Shown here: piece by piece, positions 39,687 through 45,547 of the stretch
How positions within the stretch are numbered: position 1 is the first letter of the stretch
Layout of the letters: each line of letters opens with the position of its first letter
DNA from: an uncultured Bacillota bacterium
Lineage (GTDB): Bacteria > Bacillota > Clostridia > Peptostreptococcales > Anaerovoracaceae
NCBI GenBank assembly: GCA_949295785.1
Contig: CASFMJ010000102.1
Location: 1-45,547, forward strand
DNA: 45,547 bases
Reading direction: 5' to 3'
Notes under the pieces: generated by a model
Seen by the model: only the letters and a program-made list of their open reading frames with translations
The model's database searches: none
What the model was told of the DNA's origin: nothing
Made by a program: the position numbers and the translations under genes

Positions 39687-40031
39687 TCAGCCCGGAGGCC
39701 ATGTCATCTTTCGCTTTCCTAAAATATGAAAATGCAGGTGTTTTACCGTCTGAAAAGCATCTTCGCCATTATTGCTGACAACCCGATAGCCGTTTTCCAG
39801 TCCCAGTTTTTCTGCTATGACCTTGATAGTGACCATTATGTGTCCCATCAGCTGCCCGTCTTCATCTTTTACATCGTCCAGCGATTCAATGTGCTTTTTG
39901 GGAATCACCAGCACATGCACCGGCGCCTGAGGATCAAGGTCATGAAAACATATAAGTTTCTCATCTTCATATACCACATTTGAGGGTATTTCGTGGTTGC
40001 CTATCTTGCAGAATATACAATCAGCCATCAT
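39687..40031 (-). CDS. HIT family nucleotide-binding hydrolase
   Basis: A 113-114 residue protein of the HinT type that hydrolyses purine nucleoside phosphoramidates. Motifs: CIFCKIGNHEIPS near the start (zinc-type Cys), HVLVIPKKHIESL (about 40-52), NNGEDAFQTVKHLHFHILG (about 87-105), with the histidine triad HLHFHIL. An ATG at 40031 overlaps the mtaB stop and another ATG follows at 40028; AAAGGAG fits the second better. Translationally coupled to mtaB. Confidence 0.92.
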   Translation of the reverse strand: MMADCIFCKIGNHEIPSNVVYEDEKLICFHDLDPQAPVHVLVIPKKHIESLDDVKDEDGQLMGHIMVTIKVIAEKLGLENGYRVVSNNGEDAFQTVKHLHFHILGKRKMTWPPG

Positions 40032-41350
40032 ATTTCTCCTTTCATTCCGTCTTTATATATTTCAAGAAGAGTTACTTCTCTGAAACAGTTTGTTTCGTTT
40101 CCCGGCACATATACTTTGATATAATTATCGGTATACCCTGTCATCATACCGTTTTCTGTTTCCTCAAACAGCACCGTGCGTCTGGAGCCGGCACATTTTT
40201 CCAGAAAACAGGAAACAGCCTTCGTTGCCGCCTCCTCCATCCGATCCATTCTCTCGTTTTTGATCTGCGGGTTTATCTGTCCTTCCATCATAGCCGCCGC
40301 AGTACCCTCTCTCGGAGAATACCGGAAAGGGTGCACCTTGCAGAATCCCGCTTCCTCTGTCAGTTTTAGGCTATCGGAAAAATCTTCTTCTGTTTCTTTC
40401 GGGAAGCCCACTATTATATCCGTACTGATTCCGTACAGCGGATCGTGATGTCTCAGTCTTTTTATTATATCAAGATAATCTTCTCTCGTGTAAGGCCTGT
40501 TCATCAGATCTAATATCCTGTTGCTGCCGCTTTGAGCCGAAAGATGCAGATGGTGACACAGCCTGTCATATTTCAGAAGTCTTTCGGCATATTCTCCGTT
40601 TATCACTGCAGGTTCCAGAGAACTGAGCCTTATCCGAAACTGCCCGTCCAGTTTCTGAAGGGCTGCGATTATTATCTCGACTCCGGTAAGATCTTCCGTG
40701 CCTTCCGGCATCCTATACTTTTTTCTGAAATTCTTTTCTGTTCCATAAAGTGCAGTGTTTATTCCGGTAAGTATAAGCTCTTTAAATCCGCCATCAATAA
40801 GTGTCTCTGCTTCTTTTATTATCTCCTCAGGATCTCTGCTCCTGACTTTTCCCCTGGCAAAGGGGATGAGACAGTAAGCGCAGAATCTGTCGCATCCTTC
40901 CTGTATCTTTATATAGGCTCTTGTCCTTGATTCCATGGACGTGATTATTCCTTTGTCCTGATATTCGCACAGGTCCTCATATTCCTTTATGTGACGTGAC
41001 GGTTTTCTGTCATCTAAAAATTTTTTCACATAATCTATGATATTATTTTTTTCACCGGTGCCGGCCACTATATCGACTTCGTCCATGGCATCTATCTCAT
41101 CGGGTTTTATCTGTGCGTAACATCCTGTTACCGCTATTACAGCCTTGGGGTTTATCCTTTTCATGCGTCTGATATACTGTCTGGATTTTCTGTCGGCTAT
41201 GCCTGTTACCGTACAGGTGTTTATAACATAAACATCTGCGAAATCATCTTCATCTGTTATTTCAAATCCGTCTGCCCTGAACTGCTCTTTCATGGCCTCC
41301 GTTTCGTACTGATTGACTTTACATCCCAATGTGTGAAAAGCTGCTTTCAT
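40028..41350 (-). CDS. mtaB: tRNA threonylcarbamoyladenosine methylthiotransferase MtaB
   Basis: Radical SAM enzyme that adds a methylthio group to t6A37 of ANN-decoding tRNAs, giving ms2t6A. The 440-residue protein has an N-terminal MTTase domain with Cys ligands (FHTLGCKVNQYET, NTCTVTG, AVTGCYAQ), the radical SAM cluster motif QEGCDRFCAYCLIPFARG (about 148-165), and a C-terminal TRAM-like segment (ENGMMTGYTDNYIKVYVPG). AAGGAT precedes the ATG. The HIT gene overlaps its end, so they share a transcript. MiaB would carry a different specificity pattern; MtaB is favoured by FHTLGCKVNQYE. Confidence 0.93.
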   Translation of the reverse strand: MKAAFHTLGCKVNQYETEAMKEQFRADGFEITDEDDFADVYVINTCTVTGIADRKSRQYIRRMKRINPKAVIAVTGCYAQIKPDEIDAMDEVDIVAGTGEKNNIIDYVKKFLDDRKPSRHIKEYEDLCEYQDKGIITSMESRTRAYIKIQEGCDRFCAYCLIPFARGKVRSRDPEEIIKEAETLIDGGFKELILTGINTALYGTEKNFRKKYRMPEGTEDLTGVEIIIAALQKLDGQFRIRLSSLEPAVINGEYAERLLKYDRLCHHLHLSAQSGSNRILDLMNRPYTREDYLDIIKRLRHHDPLYGISTDIIVGFPKETEEDFSDSLKLTEEAGFCKVHPFRYSPREGTAAAMMEGQINPQIKNERMDRMEEAATKAVSCFLEKCAGSRRTVLFEETENGMMTGYTDNYIKVYVPGNETNCFREVTLLEIYKDGMKGEI

Positions 41351-41496
41351 TTAAAATCCTTCCGGCATTTGCAAGTCATGCCCCTTTATACGCTGTTTTT
41401 CTGCCGTCCTGTATGGGCTGCAGACATAATTTTAATATGATTATAACATATCATCACTTCTTTATAAATAAGATATTATACATGAAAGGAGTACCG

Positions 41497-42366
41497 ATGA
41501 ACAAAAAGATTCTTTTATTTTTAATGACATCAGTCATTTTCATCTTTGCCTGCACTGCTTCATATTTCAGTTTAGCCCGTATGTCTGTAAGTGCTTCAGC
41601 TAACGGATATGATACACGTCAATCTATAAATCTTCCCATTCTTATGTATCATGGAATCACAGATCAGCCATCAGAAGTAAACGAATATACCATCAGCAGC
41701 GACATGTTTGAGTCTGACCTTAAATGGCTGGGTGATAACGGTTTCACCACCATTTCCGCAAAGCAGCTTATAAATTTTGTTCAGGATGGTGCAGCCCTGC
41801 CTTCAAAGCCTGTGCTCATAACTTTCGATGACGGATATTCCAACAACTATGATCTGGCATTTCCCCTTCTTAAGAAATATCATATGAAAGCCATAATTTC
41901 TGTCATCGGTTCTGCCAGTGACCAATCGACCGACGATATATACAGAGACCTTTTCAATTCCAGTCTGTCATGGGGAGAGATAGCTCTGATGGCTGCGTCG
42001 GGTAATGTGGAAATAGGTAATCATACATACGATATGCATCAGATTTCCGGCAGCAGAAGAGGCGCTGCCCCAAAATCCGGAGAAAACGGGGACGATTACA
42101 AAAAAGCCCTTATTTCAGATGTTTCCGTCACTCAGGACAGAGTCCTTGCTGCAACCGGAACAGCTCCTGTAGTGTTTGCCTGGCCTTTTGGCTCAAGGCC
42201 GCAGGATGGAAGCGCTGATCTGATTCTCAAAGAAATAGGCTTTGAAATCACACTTACAAGTTATCAGAAAACAAATAAAATCAGAAAAGGGAAACCTGAA
42301 GATCTTTTCGGATTGAACCGTTTTTTGCGTACACCTGATTTTGACATGGAAAAGATTATCTGTTAA
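41497..42366 (+). CDS. Polysaccharide deacetylase family protein
   Basis: Secreted or membrane-anchored carbohydrate esterase family 4 enzyme of 289 residues, probably acting on peptidoglycan or another N-acetylated glycan. N-terminal membrane segment (about 5-25). Catalytic motif 1 LITFDDGYSNNY (about 107-118, Asp pair), motif 2 EIGNHTYDMH (about 170-179, metal-binding His), and motif 3 around FAWPFGSRPQD (about 225). AAAGGAG lies 5 nt before the ATG at 41497. An in-frame open stretch upstream to 41329 lacks a site. Transcribed divergently from mtaB. Confidence 0.9.
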   Translation: MNKKILLFLMTSVIFIFACTASYFSLARMSVSASANGYDTRQSINLPILMYHGITDQPSEVNEYTISSDMFESDLKWLGDNGFTTISAKQLINFVQDGAALPSKPVLITFDDGYSNNYDLAFPLLKKYHMKAIISVIGSASDQSTDDIYRDLFNSSLSWGEIALMAASGNVEIGNHTYDMHQISGSRRGAAPKSGENGDDYKKALISDVSVTQDRVLAATGTAPVVFAWPFGSRPQDGSADLILKEIGFEITLTSYQKTNKIRKGKPEDLFGLNRFLRTPDFDMEKIIC

Positions 42367-42394
42367 AATACAGTTGACAGAGGAGGTGAACCAG

Positions 42395-42553
42395 ATGAAT
42401 CTACCTGAAAGAAAAGAAAAAACAGCAGATATCACCGTAAATGTAGATGTTTCTAAAATCGTCAGAAACGTCAGTATCGCAGGAGTATTAGTAGTAGGCA
42501 TAGTATTTGGCTGTATAACCTGCCGCAAAATTTTGCAGGACAAAGGTTATTGA
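42395..42553 (+). CDS. Small membrane protein, 52 residues
   Basis: Begins MNLPERKEKTADITVNVDVS, then one membrane span (about 28-46: SIAGVLVVGIVFGCITC) and a short basic tail. GAGGAGGTG before the ATG at 42395 is a strong site. It follows the deacetylase gene by 28 bp and is probably co-transcribed. No recognised family. Confidence 0.7.
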   Translation: MNLPERKEKTADITVNVDVSKIVRNVSIAGVLVVGIVFGCITCRKILQDKGY

Positions 42554-42568
42554 GTCGGAAATTATAAA

Positions 42569-42622
42569 AAATAAAACGGCATGTCTGAAATCAGTCCGGA
42601 AATCAGCACAGCCGTTTTATTT
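42569..42622. terminator. Terminator between the small membrane protein gene and prmA
   Basis: AAATAAAACGGC (42569-42580) with GCCGTTTTATTT (42611-42622) and a 30-base loop, A/T-rich outward on both strands. It ends the convergent units. Confidence 0.75.
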
Positions 42623-43543
42623 TTATTTTTTCCTTGCAGCAATGGCACACCACATGTCGTCTTCCATTATCTCAATTATCTGAAAACCCTCTTTTCTTAT
42701 GACTTCCGACACTTCTTTTTCTTTTTCTGTCAATATTCCCGATGAAATATATATGCCGCCGTCATTCATATGGCCCGCTACATGATGGCTGAGCATCATG
42801 ACAAGATCTGCCATGAGATTGGCAACAACCATATCTGCGGTAAAGTCTACTCCCTCTACAAGGTTTGCTTCCCGTACATACACTCTGTCATCACATCTGT
42901 TGAGCATTACGTTCTCATACGTCACTTTAACGGCCTCCGGGTCTATATCCACTGCCAGAGTCTCTGAGGCTCCCAGCTTTGCTGCGCCTATGGATAATAT
43001 TCCGGAACCGCACCCCACATCAAGTACTGTATTTCCTTTTTTCATATATTTTTCCATCAGCTTTAGACACATGGATGTGGTCTCATGAGTACCGGTACCA
43101 AATGCCATTCCGGGATCTATGTCTATCACTATTTCATCTCTTTTGGAAATATAATCCTCCCAAGTCGGCTTTACCACCAGCTTATCCGTCACCTTTGCCG
43201 GCTTAAAATATTCTTTCCATTTATCCTTCCAGCATGAATCATCCTGAAATGTGATATTTACTGCTGCGCCGGGGAATAAATCGTTTATTTGCTTTCTTAA
43301 AAGTTCTGCTCTTTCTTCTTCATCTTCATCCAGATAAAACATCAGATGGGGTCTTTTTTTCTTTGAGTCTATCAGAGTTTCATCAATGTAATCCCATTCA
43401 TATCCTGTTTTTTTGTCCATGATGTCTTCCAGATCAGCGGGATCTTCCACTGCCGTTTCGGTTATTCCCGCAGCAAGCAGAAGTCCTGTTACCGGTTCAA
43501 TGTCTTCATGATCAAGCTGTATCTCAACCTGCAGATATTTCAT
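42623..43543 (-). CDS. prmA: Ribosomal protein L11 methyltransferase
   Basis: Methylates ribosomal protein uL11. The 306-residue protein has the SAM-binding core VLDVGCGSGILSIGAAKLGA (about 172-191), AVDIDPEAVKVTYENVMLN (about 196-214), and the motif IVxNLMADLVM (about 238-248). The N-terminal L11-recognition domain includes DDSCWKDKWKEYFKPAKV and DPGMAFGTGTHETT. AGGAGG lies 5 nt before the ATG. It is preceded 13 bp away by the cyclase-family gene on the same strand. Confidence 0.95.
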   Translation of the reverse strand: MKYLQVEIQLDHEDIEPVTGLLLAAGITETAVEDPADLEDIMDKKTGYEWDYIDETLIDSKKKRPHLMFYLDEDEEERAELLRKQINDLFPGAAVNITFQDDSCWKDKWKEYFKPAKVTDKLVVKPTWEDYISKRDEIVIDIDPGMAFGTGTHETTSMCLKLMEKYMKKGNTVLDVGCGSGILSIGAAKLGASETLAVDIDPEAVKVTYENVMLNRCDDRVYVREANLVEGVDFTADMVVANLMADLVMMLSHHVAGHMNDGGIYISSGILTEKEKEVSEVIRKEGFQIIEIMEDDMWCAIAARKK

Positions 43544-43556
43544 TTAATCCTCCTGT

Positions 43557-44192
43557 TCATAGCAGCGCAACGGCTCTTGCCGGAGCCCCGTCAGCGCCTT
43601 TATATTTAAGCGGAAGACAATATAATGTACATATCTGTCCGCATATTGTTTCCAGATTTTTAAGATTTTCAATTATAACAATCTCCCTGTCCTTAAGGAG
43701 TCTTCTGTGAAGAGAAAGGTTCGTGTCGCTGACAGGATCAAGCCCTATAGTGTCAAAACCTATTCCTTTCTTTCCGCTGTCCCTTATATAGTCTATGCCT
43801 TCTTCCGTCACATACGGATAATCACTGAAATACTGATCTGTTCCCCAGTATCTGCTCCATCCCGTATTAAACAGGATGAACTCTGCCTGAGAAGATTTCT
43901 GTATGTCTATCATGTCCATGGTTATCCTGCGTCCCTTTTCAATTCCCTTACAGTCCACGGTAAAACACTTTCCTACAAAAGCCTCTGCTTCCATAGTATC
44001 CAGCGTCTTTCCGCTGCCGTAAATATGGGCCGGAGCGTCCATATGGGTGCCGGTGTGGCTGTACATGGAAAGCAGCGTCTCTTTATATCCTTCCCTTTCG
44101 TAATCGGTACATTGCTCAAGACAAGGGTCCTCTGTCCCCGGATACACAGGCATATCTTCTTTTACGGTATGAGTAAGATCAATTATTTTCAT
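43557..44192 (-). CDS. Cyclase family protein (kynurenine formamidase-like hydrolase)
   Basis: Metal-dependent amidohydrolase-like enzyme of 211 residues. The diagnostic motif is SHTGTHMDAPAHIY (about 45-58, metal-binding His and Asp), with ILFNTGW and GFDTIGLDPV following. The family includes kynurenine formamidase, but no tryptophan-degrading neighbours occur here, so the substrate is unknown. AGGAG precedes the ATG at 44192; it follows the Spx/ArsC-like gene by 9 bp, so these and prmA probably form one operon. Confidence 0.88.
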   Translation of the reverse strand: MKIIDLTHTVKEDMPVYPGTEDPCLEQCTDYEREGYKETLLSMYSHTGTHMDAPAHIYGSGKTLDTMEAEAFVGKCFTVDCKGIEKGRRITMDMIDIQKSSQAEFILFNTGWSRYWGTDQYFSDYPYVTEEGIDYIRDSGKKGIGFDTIGLDPVSDTNLSLHRRLLKDREIVIIENLKNLETICGQICTLYCLPLKYKGADGAPARAVALL

Positions 44193-44201
44193 AATCTTCT
44201 C

Positions 44202-44534
44202 CTAAAGGCTGCCCTTAAAACCGAATGTGACCTTGTCTTTGTCAATTATCACAGGCCTTTTTACCAGCATACCGTCTGTTGAAAGAAGTCTCAGCTGCTC
44301 ATCTTCTGTCATATTTGGCAGTTTATCTTTCAGCCCCAGAGATTTATATGCCATACCGCTGGTGTTAAAAAGTTTTTTAACCTCAAGTCCGCTCAGGCGG
44401 TGCCATTCCTTAAGTTCCTCATATGTGGGCGGTTCTTCCTTTATATCCCTTTCTTCATATTCATATCCGTTTTCATCAAGCCATTTTTTTGCTTTTTTTA
44501 CAGTTCCGCATCTTGAATATCCTATTACCAGCAT
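44202..44534 (-). CDS. Spx/ArsC family thioredoxin-fold protein
   Basis: A 110-residue protein with a thioredoxin-like fold: MLVIGYSRCGTVKKAKKWLD (one Cys at about residue 9, C-x-T instead of the CxxC of Spx), LFNTSGMAYKSLGLKDKLPNM, and LVKRPVIIDKDKVTFGFK. This resembles ArsC/YffB-type arsenate reductase-related proteins, of which many are of unknown role. AAAGGAGG lies upstream of the ATG at 44534. First gene of the minus-strand unit with the cyclase and prmA genes, divergent from merR. Confidence 0.85.
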   Translation of the reverse strand: MLVIGYSRCGTVKKAKKWLDENGYEYEERDIKEEPPTYEELKEWHRLSGLEVKKLFNTSGMAYKSLGLKDKLPNMTEDEQLRLLSTDGMLVKRPVIIDKDKVTFGFKGSL

Positions 44535-44613
44535 TTATATCGCCTCCTTTTTTTCAGTATATCAGAATATATGAAAAAAAGCCACCGGTATCCCTTTATT
44601 ATGCGAGTCCTTC

Positions 44614-44642
44614 TTGCCTTCAGCTTATATAGATGATACACT
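44614..44642 (+). promoter_or_regulatory. Promoter of the MerR-type gene
   Basis: TTGCCT (44614-44619), 17-bp spacer, TACACT (44637-44642), about 17 bp before the ATG. The spacer is ordinary, not the stretched 19 bp of MerR-activated promoters. Confidence 0.5.
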
Positions 44643-44658
44643 GGCAGTGAGGTGAAAC

Positions 44659-45471
44659 ATGAATAAAGATTATTTTACTACGGGAGAATTCGCAAAGATA
44701 TGCGGAGTCAATAAACAGACGCTTTTCTATTATGATCAGATCGGTATTTTTAAACCCGATGTCACAGGAAAAAACGGATACAGGTATTATTCTTACACCC
44801 AGATTGAAACTTTTACCGTTATTTCCATGCTCAGAGATCTGGGCGTACATATTAAAGAGATTAAAGACCATATGGATCACAGATCTCCCCAGGCTCTCCT
44901 CTGTCTCATGGAGAATAAATATGCGGAGATAGAAAAAAAGATATCTGCCCTTCAGTGGTCAAAAAAATATATAGAAAAAAAGATTTTAACCACAAAGGAA
45001 GGTCAGGAAGCAATATCCGGCGAGATAATTATAAAAGAGCTGCCTGAGCGTCTTATGATCACTTCGGATTACAAAGGACCCGATGACACCGCCGCCATTA
45101 CCGAGGCTCTGGGAGATCATATCACCTACTGTGACAGTCTGGGGCTTTATAATGCCACCCCCATAGGCAGTATGATCCCAAAAGAAAGTGTAGGTAAAGG
45201 TGGTTACAGGTACTCCAAATTCTATACCACCATCGGCAGTATTCCTGACGGCGTTAAAGTTTATCGTGCAAGCAGCGGCAGATATCTGATGATATATGAT
45301 CACAACGGATATGAAAATATAGGATCAAACTGCCTTAGACTTCTGGAATATGCCTCATCTTGCGGGCTTGATACGGGTGATTTTTTTTACGAAGATGTGA
45401 TACTCGACGACTTGTCTACCAAGGGTTATTTTGATTATCTGGTTCGTCTTTCGATAAAAATAGGGTTATAG
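44659..45471 (+). CDS. MerR-family regulator with GyrI-like effector domain
   Basis: Transcriptional regulator of 270 residues. The N-terminal winged helix is [64 protein letters not shown] (about 3-67). A dimerisation coiled coil follows (about 75-115). The C-terminal part (about 120-270) has the GyrI-like ligand-binding plan with [17 protein letters not shown]. Proteins of this type (BmrR group) respond to amphipathic drugs or other small molecules. GAGGTG precedes the ATG at 44659. Confidence 0.9.
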   Translation: MNKDYFTTGEFAKICGVNKQTLFYYDQIGIFKPDVTGKNGYRYYSYTQIETFTVISMLRDLGVHIKEIKDHMDHRSPQALLCLMENKYAEIEKKISALQWSKKYIEKKILTTKEGQEAISGEIIIKELPERLMITSDYKGPDDTAAITEALGDHITYCDSLGLYNATPIGSMIPKESVGKGGYRYSKFYTTIGSIPDGVKVYRASSGRYLMIYDHNGYENIGSNCLRLLEYASSCGLDTGDFFYEDVILDDLSTKGYFDYLVRLSIKIGL

Positions 45472-45484
45472 GACAAAATGTGTT

Positions 45485-45521
45485 GGTCATCAGTCCCAGT
45501 AAACCGGATAATCTGATGACC
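45485..45521 (+). terminator. Hairpin after the MerR-type gene
   Basis: GGTCATCAG (45485-45493) with GGTCATCAG's complement CTGATGACC (45513-45521), loop of 19. The following sequence is not T-rich, so terminator function is uncertain. Confidence 0.4.
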
Positions 45522-45547
45522 TATGAAGTTCGCTCCAGGCAATAGCA

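Noticed and set aside
41580..41600. Further copy of TGTCTGTAAGT, the ECF-type motif
   Set aside because: It lies inside the deacetylase coding region on the plus strand, and no YGGT follows at 18 nt. Chance match.
1..45547. CRISPR array or rRNA genes
   Set aside because: No regularly spaced direct repeats and no rRNA sequence were seen anywhere in the window.

Overview
The window looks like the chromosome of an A+T-rich Gram-positive anaerobe of the class Clostridia. Signs of this are strong AGGAGG-type ribosome binding sites, wall teichoic acid genes, C-terminal xPxTGD sorting signals on secreted proteins, the rpsU-yqeY gene pair, MtaB, and Spx/ArsC, MerR and XRE regulators. I cannot name the genus from sequence alone; an Eubacteriales gut or oral commensal would fit. 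There is no plasmid origin, CRISPR array, transposase or integrase in the window.

Layout. (1) 1-2.3 kb: the 5' end of an alanine/sodium symporter gene and thrS, whose product lacks the usual N-terminal TGS domain. (2) 2.4-11.7 kb: a wall teichoic acid locus. A plus-strand pair (a free-standing N-terminal-like domain plus a TagF-type polymerase) converges on a seven-gene minus-strand operon: TagF-like transferase, GatZ-like protein, acyltransferase, TagG, TagH, TarI, TarJ. The activated precursor is probably CDP-ribitol (TarI/TarJ), and export is through TagGH. (3) 12.1-14.6 kb: a three-gene cassette of unknown purpose (TPR protein, DUF4037 nucleotidyltransferase-like protein, DUF4125 protein). 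(4) 14.6-26.5 kb: a cell-surface and signalling region. It has an ECF sigma factor and an XRE regulator that share a bipartite promoter motif, a second XRE protein, a 1303-residue GLUG-repeat surface protein, a response regulator and a 7TM histidine kinase separated by an opposite-strand surface protein gene, an orphan sorting-signal fragment, and a membrane-anchored His/Cys protein.

(5) 26.6-30.4 kb: a foreign-looking island at a broken tRNA 3' end. It carries an operon of HicA toxin, HicB antitoxin with a long C-terminal extension, and a SecB-like protein; this looks like a toxin-antitoxin-chaperone (TAC) system. Divergent from it is an operon of two related hydrophobic peptides of 31-34 residues plus a small RHH-like protein, behind a perfect 26-bp palindrome. 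The island ends with a holin-like gene and an N-terminally truncated amidase, which look like prophage lysis debris. (6) 30.4-45.5 kb: mostly ordinary chromosome. It holds an AtuA-type pair, an MGMT-like protein without the acceptor cysteine, a TetR regulator with its membrane-protein target, tRNA-Gly(CCC), mogA-moaC, yqeY-rpsU, an LPMTG-anchored M28 peptidase, a HIT protein, mtaB, a polysaccharide deacetylase, prmA, a cyclase-family hydrolase, an Spx/ArsC-like protein and a MerR regulator.

The best candidates for new biology are the HicA-HicB-SecB-like operon and the divergent small-peptide operon in region 5, then the TPR-DUF4037-DUF4125 cassette. Protein family calls come from reading motifs by eye; no database search was run.
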